64,000 nucleotides of DNA from an uncultured Roseivirga sp. (GCA_947493005.1 CANLOY010000005.1:124001-188000); one strand, 5' to 3'. Shown: positions 1-7,387, numbered from the stretch's first letter. The notes: a model not told the origin generated them from the sequence alone. Numbers and translations are program-made.

Positions 1-1
1 T

Positions 2-1105
2 ACTGAAATCAACCTTCCTTATATCATGCCAGTTGATGGTGTGCCAAAGCACTTGGTAAGAACACTTTCAAGAGCAAAATTTGAGTCAATTGCCGATGAT
101 CTTGTAAAGAGATCAATGGAGCCCGTGAAAAAGGCAATGAGCGATGCCGGATATAGTACTTCTGATATTGACGAAGTAATTCTGGTAGGTGGTTCTACAA
201 GAATCCCTAAGATTCAGGAAGAAGTGGAGAAGTTCTTCGGTAAGAAACCTTCTAAAGGAGTTAATCCTGATGAAGTTGTAGCTATCGGAGCTGCTATTCA
301 GGGTGGTGTATTAACAGGAGAAGTTAAGGATGTATTGTTACTTGATGTAACTCCTCTTTCTCTGGGTATTGAAACAATGGGTGGTGTGTTCACTAAGCTT
401 ATTGAGTCTAATACTACTATTCCTGCTAAGAAATCAGAGGTGTTCTCAACAGCTGCAGATAATCAGCCTTCAGTAGAAATACATGTGTTACAAGGAGAGC
501 GTCCAATGGCTAAGGATAACAGGACTATCGGTCGCTTCCACCTAAGTGATATTCCACCAGCACCAAGAGGTGTTCCTCAGATTGAAGTAACCTTCGATAT
601 TGATGCGAATGGTATCATGAATGTTTCGGCTAAGGATAAAGGAACTGGTAAAGAGCAAAATATCAGAATTGAAGCTTCTTCTGGTTTAACAGATGAGGAA
701 ATCGAGAAAATGAAGCAGGAGGCTGAGGCTAATGCTGAAGCTGACAAGAAGGAGAAGGAAAAGATTGATAAGTTGAATGGAGCTGATTCTTTGATTTTCC
801 AGACTGAGAAACAATTGAAAGATTATGGAGATAAGCTTTCAGAGGAAAACAAAAAGCCAATCGAAGAGGCTTTAGCTAATCTGAAAACAGCCCATGGAAA
901 TCAGGATGTTGATTCAATCGATGCTGGAATGGAAGCATTGAACAAAGCCTGGGAAGGCGCTGCTCAGGAAATGTATGCTGCTCAACAAGCTGAAGGTGGT
1001 GCACAGCCTGGTCCTGATGCGGGTGCTGCTGATGCAGGAGCCGGAGAAGAGAATGCAGAAGGTGCTGATGATGTTTCGGACGTAGAGTATGAAGAGGTGA
1101 AATAA
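2..1105 (+). CDS. dnaK: DnaK (Hsp70) chaperone, C-terminal part
   Basis: ATP-dependent cytosolic chaperone that binds unfolded segments with DnaJ and GrpE. The gene begins left of the window; frame 2 is open from the first bases, so 367 C-terminal residues are visible. They start with the end of the ATPase domain (EINLPYI, then [11 protein letters not shown]). The hydrophobic linker DVLLLD and the beta-sandwich substrate-binding domain ([20 protein letters not shown]) follow, then the helical lid and a Gly/Ala-rich tail ending DVEYEEVK. That acidic tail is usual for bacterial DnaK. A hairpin terminator follows the stop. Identification is very secure; the N-terminal half cannot be assessed. 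Confidence 0.97.
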   Translation, partial: TEINLPYIMPVDGVPKHLVRTLSRAKFESIADDLVKRSMEPVKKAMSDAGYSTSDIDEVILVGGSTRIPKIQEEVEKFFGKKPSKGVNPDEVVAIGAAIQGGVLTGEVKDVLLLDVTPLSLGIETMGGVFTKLIESNTTIPAKKSEVFSTAADNQPSVEIHVLQGERPMAKDNRTIGRFHLSDIPPAPRGVPQIEVTFDIDANGIMNVSAKDKGTGKEQNIRIEASSGLTDEEIEKMKQEAEANAEADKKEKEKIDKLNGADSLIFQTEKQLKDYGDKLSEENKKPIEEALANLKTAHGNQDVDSIDAGMEALNKAWEGAAQEMYAAQQAEGGAQPGPDAGAADAGAGEENAEGADDVSDVEYEEVK

Positions 1106-1131
1106 CCATTCTACTCGATAATAATAGATCA

Positions 1132-1162
1132 AATCCCCAACAGTAATGTCGGGGATTTTTTT
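1132..1162 (+). terminator. rho-independent terminator of dnaK
   Basis: AATCCCC (1132-1138) pairs with GGGGATT (1151-1157) across a 12-nt loop, followed by a run of T. It lies 27 bp past the dnaK stop and separates dnaK from the TetR gene. Confidence 0.8.
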
Positions 1163-1173
1163 GTTTATAAATT

Positions 1174-1187
1174 AGACCATTCGGTCT
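1174..1187. promoter_or_regulatory. palindromic TetR operator, copy 1
   Basis: AGACC-ATTC-GGTCT is a 5-bp inverted repeat with a 4-bp spacer, 20 bp before the tetR start codon. The same arms recur at 1773-1786 before the next gene. A TATATTTG box (1195-1202) of the Bacteroidota -7 type lies just downstream, so a bound repressor would block RNA polymerase. Autoregulation is inferred from position and duplication. Confidence 0.7.
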
Positions 1188-1206
1188 GATTTATTATATT
1201 TGAATT

Positions 1207-1755
1207 ATGGATACGCGTGAAAGGCTTGTAGAGACGACTTCCAAGTTGGTTAGAAAGAAGGGGTACTTTGGTACAGGTATTAATGAAATATTGAAATCTG
1301 TAGAGGTACCCAAAGGAAGTTTGTATCACCACTTTCCAAAAGGGAAGGACGAGTTGATACAGGAAGCTATTCTGTATGGAGGTGAAGCGCAGATGTTAAA
1401 GTATGGCAATGCTCTAAGAGGAAAAGGAGTTGAAGAAGGATTAAATGCCATGATTGATGTGATGATTGAGGAGCTTTTAGCCTCTAATTTTGAAGATGCA
1501 TGTCCAATAGCCGCGGTGGCATTGGCTTCTGGTACAATAGATGAACGCATAAGAAAGGCTTGTGACAACGTGTTTAAAGGCTGGCAAAATAGTTTGTCTG
1601 GGTATCTGGAGAGAAGAGGGGTTAGTAATGCAGAGGAGAAGTCGCAGCAATTGTATGCCATGTTTGAAGGAGCTTATGTGCTTAGTCAGGCACATCAAGA
1701 TGTGAAGTATTTATTACTACAGAAGAAGTTCATGAAGAGTATTCTAGAGGCATAA
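1207..1755 (+). CDS. TetR/AcrR-family transcriptional regulator
   Basis: Cytosolic ligand-responsive repressor of 182 aa, a normal length for the family. Residues 3-50 form the TetR helix-turn-helix (RERLVETTSKLVRKKGYFGTG, then VPKGSLYHHFPKGKDEL); the SLYHHFPKGKDEL wording resembles the LmrA/YxaF subgroup. The remainder is a helical ligand-binding and dimerisation domain. The gene is flanked on both sides by copies of one 14-bp palindrome, one before itself and one before the thioesterase gene, so it probably represses both. The thioesterase partner suggests an acyl-CoA or fatty-acid-like ligand, which is inference. Confidence 0.9.
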   Translation: MDTRERLVETTSKLVRKKGYFGTGINEILKSVEVPKGSLYHHFPKGKDELIQEAILYGGEAQMLKYGNALRGKGVEEGLNAMIDVMIEELLASNFEDACPIAAVALASGTIDERIRKACDNVFKGWQNSLSGYLERRGVSNAEEKSQQLYAMFEGAYVLSQAHQDVKYLLLQKKFMKSILEA

Positions 1756-1772
1756 AAATTTTAACTCAAAAT

Positions 1773-1786
1773 AGACCGACTGGTCT
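1773..1786. promoter_or_regulatory. palindromic TetR operator, copy 2
   Basis: AGACC-GACT-GGTCT lies between the tetR stop and the thioesterase start (1801). Arms and spacing are identical to copy 1 at 1174-1187; only the spacer differs. The perfect arm conservation at two promoters supports a real binding site for the adjacent TetR protein. Confidence 0.7.
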
Positions 1787-1800
1787 GTAAATTTTTTACT

Positions 1801-2304
1801 ATGACGAATTACAATAAAAGACCAACCAGTACCAAGGTTATCAGATTTCAGGATTGCGACCCTTATGGACACTTGAACAATGCCAAATACATTGATTACC
1901 TGATCAATGCACGTGAAGATCACCTGATCAATGTTTACGATTTAAATGTATTTGCAATGGCGCAGTTTGAAAAACGTGGGTGGCTAGTGGGGCATAATGA
2001 GATAGTATACCTAAAGCCTGCTAATATAATGGAGGAAGTAATGATACATACTTCGCTCATAGATTTTACAGAAAGATATGTTAAAGCAGAAATGGTGATG
2101 ACAGATAAATCAGAATCTCACGTGAAGGCATTGCTATGGACTAAGTTTTACCACTTCGATTTTAAGGTAAACCAGGGAGTTCAACATTCAGATGATATGC
2201 TGAGCTTTCTGGAACAGATCAAACTGGATATTGAGCATGAAAATGCAGAGCAACGCGCAAGATTCTTAGCACGCAGCCTGAAGGAGGCTGCTGTGGTACA
2301 ATAA
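1801..2304 (+). CDS. hotdog-fold acyl-CoA thioesterase
   Basis: Probably hydrolyses acyl-CoA thioesters in the cytosol. The 167-aa protein has the signature of the 4-hydroxybenzoyl-CoA thioesterase/YbgC group: FQDCDPYGHLNNAKYIDYL, with the catalytic-type Asp20, Gly23-His24 and Asn26-Asn27. Length is slightly above the usual 130-150 aa, with a C-terminal helical extension. It is preceded by the second TetR operator, so it is the likely target of the upstream regulator. The natural substrate cannot be read from the sequence. The start is the only ATG close to the operator. Confidence 0.85.
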   Translation: MTNYNKRPTSTKVIRFQDCDPYGHLNNAKYIDYLINAREDHLINVYDLNVFAMAQFEKRGWLVGHNEIVYLKPANIMEEVMIHTSLIDFTERYVKAEMVMTDKSESHVKALLWTKFYHFDFKVNQGVQHSDDMLSFLEQIKLDIEHENAEQRARFLARSLKEAAVVQ

Positions 2305-2340
2305 TTACTCTTCTTATTATTAATGAGTTGAGTTTGGCTA

Positions 2341-2370
2341 AAAAGAGGCTGTCATAAGGACAGCCTTTTT
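2341..2370. terminator. bidirectional terminator
   Basis: AGGCTGTC (2346-2353) pairs with GACAGCCT (2359-2366), with an A-run before and a T-run after. It lies between convergent genes ending at 2304 (+) and 2395 (-) and can serve both. Confidence 0.85.
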
Positions 2371-2394
2371 ATTGCTTTTTGTTTCAGAAATGTC

Positions 2395-2988
2395 CTAGTG
2401 GGTTTTATCTGCTGCCACTTTGTTTACATTGGCTGGGATAGTTTTTTGAATGGCACTTTTAAAGCTATCATCATAGATGATAAACATCCAGTCAGAATAG
2501 TTAGGGTCTTCAACTCCTAACAAGAACTTTTCTCCTTTTACATTGATATAGCTTTCGGCCCTGTTGTATTCTACATTTTCCTTTCCAAAACTGTTTTGAA
2601 TAGAAGGTACCAATAAGGCTGCAATCCCTTTTAAATCATCTGTATTTAAAGGAAGTGTCATGTCCATGCTGTACTTGATCAGCGCATACTTAATGTCGTT
2701 GTCTGAAGGAATTAATTTCTTTTCGGTGACTTCAAAACTATTGAACTGTAGTTCGATACCCGCCTGCTCCAGTAGGTTGAAAACCTGAAACATACTTTTT
2801 TTATCTGTATGCTTAAAAAGTTCAGGGTAAATGTAGTCTAAGACTTTTGTGTAATTCTTGGTTTTAATCAGGTCGAGAAAACTCGAAGTGCGTTTGTCTA
2901 TAGCCTGATTGTCTGCACTGCTTAATTCTTGCGCGCTGAGGCTCAAAACTCCAAATGTTAATACTAAGCTTAATATAATCTTCTTCAT
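2395..2988 (-). CDS. hypothetical exported protein
   Basis: No family recognised. The 197-aa product starts with a signal peptide (MKKIILSLVLTFGVLSLSAQ, cleavage around residue 19-20), so it is exported to the periplasm or outer membrane. The mature part is mixed alpha/beta and polar, with a helix-rich start (FLDLIKTKNYTKVLDYIYPELF) that resembles small secreted Bacteroidota proteins of the DUF3887/NTF2-like kind, but the resemblance is too weak to name. It has no cysteines and no transmembrane segment. It reads toward the thioesterase gene and shares its terminator; the upstream CAP gene on the same strand is 45 bp away and may be co-transcribed. Confidence 0.75.
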   Translation of the reverse strand: MKKIILSLVLTFGVLSLSAQELSSADNQAIDKRTSSFLDLIKTKNYTKVLDYIYPELFKHTDKKSMFQVFNLLEQAGIELQFNSFEVTEKKLIPSDNDIKYALIKYSMDMTLPLNTDDLKGIAALLVPSIQNSFGKENVEYNRAESYINVKGEKFLLGVEDPNYSDWMFIIYDDSFKSAIQKTIPANVNKVAADKTH

Positions 2989-3032
2989 CTTTCTAAATCA
3001 ATGTTATGACTTCTAACGCCACAAAATAAGCC

Positions 3033-3692
3033 CTATTTTGGACCTTTATCCTTTGACGCTACACTTTCAACTTTTGTAAACAACTGAAAGTTTTGAGTAC
3101 CTAACCAAAAACCGTTCCCTTGTTTATAAACTGCCTTATTATTTTGCCAAAGCCCGTCATAATAATATACTCCACACCCGAGTTGCAAAGCATCTTTTGA
3201 ATATAAGGCTTTACGATGAGGTGGTGAATCTATCCATCCATCTACCAGATGATCAGCAAGTTCCAGATAGTTTCCAAAGTAACGACCTCCCACGGCAGAA
3301 AGGTTTTCGGCAATCTTAGGGTTTTCAATGCCTGCTATTTTTGCTCGGTTTGTCGGGCTCCTGCGTTTCTTTTCCTTTTTGTTAAAGTGATCGAAGAAAT
3401 CTTTTTTTGCCATGCTTACAGAATGGTTCCAGGCCATTATCTCAAGATTTTTCTGATATTCCAGTTTATGCAAACCACGTTCAAGTCTGGCTTCATTGGT
3501 AACAAAGAAAACAGCTGCATTGAGCGTTTTATAATCAATGTGCTTTAAGTTGATTGGTTTTTTGAAGAGTTTAAAGTCTCGGAAGGTTTCGTCAGTGAGC
3601 TTTTGATAATACTCGTCTTTCCATTTTCGTTGTGCAAAACTGGCGGTACTAACTGTAGTGCAGAGTATGAATAAGACAATTACTTTCTTCAT
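3033..3692 (-). CDS. CAP (SCP/PR-1-like) domain secreted protein
   Basis: A 219-aa exported protein of the CAP superfamily, whose bacterial members are extracellular and of mostly unknown function. I chose the ATG at 3690-3692 because it opens a good signal peptide (MKKVIVLFILCTTVSTASFAQ); the frame stays open upstream, but those residues do not look like a signal sequence. The CAP domain spans about residues 45-200: LERGLHKLEYQKNLEIMAWNH, the central HFNKK histidine region, IAENLSAVGG (with the conserved Glu), and WIDSPPHRKALYS with the conserved His. The metal- or lipid-binding cavity residues therefore appear present. The hypothetical exported protein gene follows downstream. Confidence 0.88.
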   Translation of the reverse strand: MKKVIVLFILCTTVSTASFAQRKWKDEYYQKLTDETFRDFKLFKKPINLKHIDYKTLNAAVFFVTNEARLERGLHKLEYQKNLEIMAWNHSVSMAKKDFFDHFNKKEKKRRSPTNRAKIAGIENPKIAENLSAVGGRYFGNYLELADHLVDGWIDSPPHRKALYSKDALQLGCGVYYYDGLWQNNKAVYKQGNGFWLGTQNFQLFTKVESVASKDKGPK

Positions 3693-3753
3693 AAGGTTAA
3701 ATTTACTCAAATACAGATTTTTTTGTGCATAGGGTTCAATTAATGAATTCTTG

Positions 3754-3761
3754 TATTTTTG
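3754..3761 (+). promoter_or_regulatory. candidate -7 promoter box for the NlpC/P60 gene
   Basis: TATTTTTG fits the Bacteroidota TAnnTTTG -7 consensus, 20 bp before the GTG start at 3782. No matching TTTG -33 element is seen at 19-21 bp spacing, so support is partial. Confidence 0.35.
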
Positions 3762-3781
3762 CTTAAACCAACAATTCACCT

Positions 3782-4261
3782 GTGTCATTACCATTATTCT
3801 CAAAACGTATTTTTCCGCTTTTACTATGCATTTCATTTGTTCTTGTTGGTTGTGCAGGAAATGTAGCTCGTACAAAGAAGGTTAATACTGTAATACAAAC
3901 GGCCCGATCGTACACTGGAACACCATACAAGTTTGGAGGGACAACCAAGGCAGGAATTGATTGCTCTGCGCTGATTTATCACGCCTATAGGAGCGTGAAG
4001 GTGACTTTGCCAAGAGTTTCGGAAGACCAGGCTAAGAAAGGAGCTAAGGTTAAACTGAAAGATTTGAAAGTAGGAGACCTGGTTTTTTTTGCTACTGGTA
4101 AACGGAAAAGAAAGGTGACGCATGCTGGGATCATAACTTCTGTTAGAGGTAAAAAAGATATACGGTTCATACACTCTTCATCCTCATTGGGGGTGGTAGA
4201 AAGCAACCTTTATTCTCCCTATTATATTCAACGTTTTTTAAGGGCGAGAAGAATCCTTTGA
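3782..4261 (+). CDS. NlpC/P60 cell-wall hydrolase lipoprotein
   Basis: Probable peptidoglycan gamma-D-glutamyl-diamino acid endopeptidase anchored in an outer or inner membrane leaflet. The start is GTG, since no in-frame ATG precedes the lipoprotein signal; the lipobox LVGC places the lipidated Cys at residue 24. The NlpC/P60 domain follows (about 36-155) with the complete triad: Cys61 in DCSAL, His114 in THAGI and His131 in FIHSS. Length (159 aa) fits single-domain members such as Spr/MepS of Escherichia coli. The tRNA-Ala gene begins 36 bp downstream with no clear terminator between. Confidence 0.9.
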   Translation: MSLPLFSKRIFPLLLCISFVLVGCAGNVARTKKVNTVIQTARSYTGTPYKFGGTTKAGIDCSALIYHAYRSVKVTLPRVSEDQAKKGAKVKLKDLKVGDLVFFATGKRKRKVTHAGIITSVRGKKDIRFIHSSSSLGVVESNLYSPYYIQRFLRARRIL

Positions 4262-4296
4262 ATTAATAAAACACCAACTTATATTTGGCCTTGCTC

Positions 4297-4372
<76 letters not shown>

Positions 4373-4375
4373 TTT

Positions 4376-4417
4376 AGCCTATAACATACTGATATTCAGA
4401 TAGTTATAGGCTTTTCT
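4376..4417 (+). terminator. terminator behind tRNA-Ala, brought by the island
   Basis: AGCCTATAAC (4376-4385) pairs perfectly with GTTATAGGCT (4403-4412), followed by TTTTC. It starts within 6 bp of the tRNA end and lies inside the island, so it may replace the tRNA's displaced original terminator. Confidence 0.7.
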
Positions 4418-4467
4418 TTTGTGTCAAAAGATCTACTATCTTAATATCGGTCTAGGATCATAGATTT

Positions 4468-4779
4468 TTACCAAGAAAGACCAAATTCCTCAGCTATCCG
4501 ACAACCTGTTTCTTTTTTATGAGTTTGATAAAAACAGACTACATTTATCTTATAGTTCAAGATATCCTCCATTTTAACCCCATATGCTTTAGCATATTTG
4601 TAGAGTCGTGATTCTGGCATTGAATACGTTTCTGTTTGAAGTGTGTTTTTATCTTTCTGATATGTCGACCAAGGTATTTCCAATTTTCTGCAAAATTCTT
4701 TTTCAGTCATTATAAGCTTTAAAGTGATGGACAATGCAGATAGTGAGTATTTCAGATCTTGTTTGTTTTTAGCCTTCAT
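4468..4779 (-). CDS. small HTH-like protein, island operon gene 3
   Basis: A 103-aa protein with no firm family. Residues 24-78 (MTEKEFCRKLEIPWSTYQKD ... ESRLYKYAKAYGVKMEDIL) read like a Cro/C1-type helix-turn-helix, whose final helix usually ends in GVxxxDLL-like text. It has no signal peptide or membrane segment. It is the last gene of the island operon, 40 bp downstream of the 285-aa gene, and could be the operon's regulator or an antitoxin-like partner; both are guesses. The C-terminal 25 residues (NVVCFYQTHKKETGC) are outside the HTH. Confidence 0.6.
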   Translation of the reverse strand: MKAKNKQDLKYSLSALSITLKLIMTEKEFCRKLEIPWSTYQKDKNTLQTETYSMPESRLYKYAKAYGVKMEDILNYKINVVCFYQTHKKETGCRIAEEFGLSW

Positions 4780-4819
4780 TTAAAAATCAACAGTCAAATC
4801 AAAAAGGAGCCAAAGTCAA

Positions 4820-5677
4820 TTACTCATTTAACTTTAACCAAGTTGTCGGACTAAACAAATTGAATTGAGTTTCGATTTTCGGGTAGAAAACACCAATAAT
4901 GACAAAAGGATTGGTGGCTCTTCTAAGGTGCCATTGTTTCGTTGTTCCAAGAAACAAATGGACGTCTCTCTTCTTAATAAAGTCTTCCTCGTATTTTGAT
5001 TTGACTTTTTCAAGGGCCATTTTTTCATCTTTTTTGGCTCGCCAGAGACAATTCCAATAAAGTGCTCCAATTTCCCAATCTTCTATCATTAGCCTACTGA
5101 CTCTACCGGAATCATCTTTAAACCTGTAATAAAATTTGTAAGGTAATTTTGGGATCAAATTTTCAGGTGTTGATTCAGGAGCAAATAAGTCTCCCTGTTT
5201 TCTTAATTCAGTCCATTCATCTTTCCACTCTCTCTCGTCTTCTTCAATTTCAACTGCAATTATCTTAGATGGCTTAAATGTAGCCAATGACACATTTTTA
5301 GGGTTATGTGAATCGTTAATTAGCTTCTCAAGATTGGTGTAGGTATTTTGAAGACAATACTCTTTACGAATACTCCAATTGTTCTTTGTTCCAATAGTAT
5401 TGTGAATTTTGATATCCCTGAAATCGTAGTTTTGAGGAGAATAGCTCTCCGGTCTAAAGTCATCTGTTCTTTTTACTAGATCTAATTCAATCCAAGTATA
5501 CTTGACGTTCTTCACTTGCCCCCTTCCTTTTAGATCAGTCAAAAAACTTAGAGGAACAGGATAAATTCGTATCCAAGTACCGTCCTCTAAGACCCCTGCC
5601 GTACAGACAAGTTCATCATAACTCCTGGAAGGAAGGGGGTATGTTGTAACATTGAGAAGGACTTTTAATCTTGGCAT
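4820..5677 (-). CDS. unrecognised 285-aa protein, island operon gene 2
   Basis: I do not recognise a named family. The protein is soluble, without signal peptide or membrane helices. The N-terminus reads as a beta-rich module (SRSYDELVCTAGVLEDGTW, then IRIYPVPL), followed by charged alpha/beta text (RPESYSP) and an acidic stretch at about residues 140-170. The C-terminus is again strand-like (TNPFVIIGVFYPKIETQFNLF). Its ATG shares one base with the DUF488 stop codon (TAATG), so translation is coupled and the two proteins probably act together in similar amounts. A nucleic-acid-related role would fit such modules, but nothing catalytic is visible. Confidence 0.7.
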   Translation of the reverse strand: MPRLKVLLNVTTYPLPSRSYDELVCTAGVLEDGTWIRIYPVPLSFLTDLKGRGQVKNVKYTWIELDLVKRTDDFRPESYSPQNYDFRDIKIHNTIGTKNNWSIRKEYCLQNTYTNLEKLINDSHNPKNVSLATFKPSKIIAVEIEEDEREWKDEWTELRKQGDLFAPESTPENLIPKLPYKFYYRFKDDSGRVSRLMIEDWEIGALYWNCLWRAKKDEKMALEKVKSKYEEDFIKKRDVHLFLGTTKQWHLRRATNPFVIIGVFYPKIETQFNLFSPTTWLKLNE

Positions 5678-6576
5678 TACAGGTTTTTATGTGGAATATC
5701 CCATTCAGGTAGAGCCAAAAGGGCATTAAGTATTCTACCTCTATGACACATTGTAACTTCTTTTTCAAAACAAGTAATTGCCACTCTCTTTTGGTCTTGT
5801 ACAAGCTTAAACAATCGGTTAATAGATTCCTTGTTTTGCTTCAGAGTTGTTTCTTCATATTCTTTAAAGAGCTTGTTGTAATCTGACATAGTTTCTAACT
5901 TTTGCCTCTTATCAGATTCAATTCCAAGATCAGCCAAATGCACATATTCAATACCTATGCTTTCACAACTCTTTTTCAACTGAGATTTCGAAAAACCATA
6001 TTTCATACTCAGAGAGTTTTTTCTTACATCACATAACAGGCGAACATCATTAATAATCAACTTGTTGAGATAGGTTTCAAGACTAATTCCCTCATAACCA
6101 ATAGTAAAAAACTGAGATTCAGCGAACTCTCGCTTCTGTTTATTAACTTTTGCTATTTCTTCACTACTTAAGACTTCATCTGCTATCTGACTTTTAGTGG
6201 CATAAAATGGATAGTTCAAATATGTCTTACGGATTAGATCTTTTTGAGAAAGGCCTTCAATTTCTCTTTTGACTACTTTAATGGCGCTTTGGTCTTCTTT
6301 TTTGAGTTGGGAGAAGAATTTTGATGAGTCATCGTTTAGAACCCAATTCGATGCTTTCTTATCACTTTCAGAGTTTACAAGGTTGTATTTGCTAAGGGTT
6401 AATAAATCTTGATTGGCCTGAAAAGAAAAGCAGCCATACCTGTAAGGAACAAAATCGAAAGATTTGGAAACTTGTCTTCTGGTCACCAAAAATAAGGTCT
6501 TCTGAAAATTGGTGTGGTTTAATTTACCTCCAAATTCTTCGAGAATTCCTAAAATCAGCTTTCTGCGATAATACAT
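5677..6576 (-). CDS. DUF488 protein with extra N-terminal domain, island operon gene 1
   Basis: A 299-aa protein. The C-terminal half (about 155-290) is DUF488: TIGYEG (158-163), DVR (183-185), MKYGFSKSQLKKSCESIGI (191-209), the HLADLG strand, and CFEKEVTMCHRGR with Cys269, Cys277-His278-Arg279. Stand-alone DUF488 proteins are only about 120-180 aa, so the N-terminal 150 residues are an addition. They begin as a winged-helix-like domain (KLNHTNFQKTLFLVTRRQ, VPYRYGCFSFQANQDLLTL) that loosely resembles Panacea/SocA-type antitoxin folds. The biochemical role of DUF488 is not known. It is the first gene of the island operon and is coupled to the 285-aa gene. Confidence 0.8.
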   Translation of the reverse strand: MYYRRKLILGILEEFGGKLNHTNFQKTLFLVTRRQVSKSFDFVPYRYGCFSFQANQDLLTLSKYNLVNSESDKKASNWVLNDDSSKFFSQLKKEDQSAIKVVKREIEGLSQKDLIRKTYLNYPFYATKSQIADEVLSSEEIAKVNKQKREFAESQFFTIGYEGISLETYLNKLIINDVRLLCDVRKNSLSMKYGFSKSQLKKSCESIGIEYVHLADLGIESDKRQKLETMSDYNKLFKEYEETTLKQNKESINRLFKLVQDQKRVAITCFEKEVTMCHRGRILNALLALPEWDIPHKNL

Positions 6577-6798
6577 GGTACAAAGATATTAAACAACAAC
6601 GACTATTTTTTTGGAGTTCGAGCACTAAACTAAAAGTTAAACATAAAGGCATGATTTTGGAATTACTCATGTCACAGTTGTTGTCACATAAAAGGCTTGT
6701 GATTGGTTTAAAACCTGTCTCTCCTTAGTTGTCACACTACTATCACTTAAGGAAATTACTGAAATTGGCCTAGAAATGAAGAAAATGGAAATTTATAA
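6577..6798. other. non-coding right end of the island
   Basis: From the DUF488 start to the right repeat there is no convincing gene. The stretch has three copies of TGTCACA (6670-6676, 6682-6688, 6730-6736) in the same orientation, plus a weaker TATCAC at 6741. Clustered short repeats beside an attachment site are typical of recombinase arm sites, but here that is only a suggestion. The DUF488 operon promoter must also lie here; no clean TAnnTTTG box was found on the minus strand. Confidence 0.4.
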
Positions 6799-6819
6799 TC
6801 GACTCCGGTATTCTCCACT
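6799..6819 (+). repeat. attR: duplicated tRNA-Ala 3' end, right copy
   Basis: Twenty-one bases identical to 4352-4372, the T arm and acceptor 3' strand of tRNA-Ala. No 5' half of a tRNA precedes it, so it is a fragment and not a second tRNA gene. Confidence 0.85.
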
Positions 6820-6820
6820 A

Positions 6821-6850
6821 AACCCTTCTCTAATCAGAGAAGGGTTTTTT
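6821..6850 (+). terminator. probable original terminator of tRNA-Ala, displaced by the island
   Basis: AACCCTTCTCT (6821-6831) pairs perfectly with AGAGAAGGGTT (6836-6846) over an AATC loop, ending in T6. It starts 2 bp past the duplicated tRNA end, the position a tRNA terminator would have in an island-free chromosome. Confidence 0.85.
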
Positions 6851-6925
6851 ATTATACTACTCTAGCTATACTTTAAAAACGAATAACCTTAGTTTAGAAT
6901 CTTATTGGAATTGCTCCTGATTAAT

Positions 6926-7387
6926 ATGAGTAATAAATCAAAAGAGAATGAAATGCCTGAATACATATACAACCTATTAAAAGAAGCAGGATGGCATAAA
7001 GATAGGGTGCTGGATATTGAAGATACATTGGCAATATTGGAGTCAGAGGGTTTTACGGTTTTTCAGTCCGTACGTGATTTTTTATATTCTTTTAATGGCT
7101 TGGAGTTCGAATTTGGAGAAAGAGGAAGTACAGATAATGTCAGTTTTAATGTTAAAGAAACCATTGAAGGCATTTCTACAGGTTGGGTGCTAAAAGAGTA
7201 TAGTTCAAGAGTAAAAAAGGAATTATGCTTGATAGGGAGGGCATTTGGAGGGTACATGGTGCTTTGTATGGATTCTGAAGGTCAGGTCTATGCAGGATAT
7301 GATCAACAACTCTTTTTTTTCGGTGAGAGCTGGGTTGAAGCCTTGAGCGTAATAGTGTTAAGAAAGAAAGCTAGAAAGATTGACTAA
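6926..7387 (+). CDS. SUKH-3-like immunity protein
   Basis: A 153-aa cytosolic protein resembling the SUKH-3 family: LLKEAGWHKDRVLDIEDTLAILESEGF, then FLYSFNGLEFEFG and a terminal FGESWVEAL. SUKH proteins neutralise toxins of contact-dependent or polymorphic toxin systems. I chose the ATG at 6926 over an in-frame TTG at 6905 because the leading residues MELLLIN add nothing conserved. No toxin gene is adjacent, so this is an orphan immunity gene or an acquired protective copy. It begins 107 bp beyond the right end of the tRNA-Ala island, in a spot where accessory genes collect. Confidence 0.75.
   Translation: MSNKSKENEMPEYIYNLLKEAGWHKDRVLDIEDTLAILESEGFTVFQSVRDFLYSFNGLEFEFGERGSTDNVSFNVKETIEGISTGWVLKEYSSRVKKELCLIGRAFGGYMVLCMDSEGQVYAGYDQQLFFFGESWVEALSVIVLRKKARKID

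Larger units (their letters stand above)
4373..6819. mobile_element. small genomic island integrated at tRNA-Ala
   Basis: A 2447-bp segment lies between two copies of the tRNA 3' end. It carries three minus-strand genes (6576 to 4468), its own hairpin terminator immediately behind the tRNA, and a non-coding right end with three TGTCACA repeats. No integrase, transposase or relaxase is recognisable inside, so it is either a degraded island or a satellite that borrows a recombinase. The uninterrupted original terminator of the tRNA seems to lie just past the right repeat, at 6821-6850. Boundaries are seen directly; mobility is inference. Confidence 0.75.

Noticed and set aside
876-1132. Antisense frames within the dnaK 3' end
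   Set aside because: They mirror the repetitive Gly/Ala/Glu codons of the DnaK tail and have His/Leu-rich low-complexity products.
3693-3875. Upstream extension of the CAP gene by 61 codons
   Set aside because: The extra residues do not form a signal peptide and overlap the start of the divergent NlpC/P60 gene; the ATG at 3690-3692 is followed by an excellent signal peptide.
6799-6819. Possible second tRNA gene
   Set aside because: Only the T arm and acceptor 3' strand are present; no 5' acceptor, D arm or anticodon arm precedes it. It is an attachment-site duplication.
4373-6819. Prophage or integrative conjugative element
   Set aside because: No phage structural, replication, relaxase or coupling-protein genes; the segment is too small.
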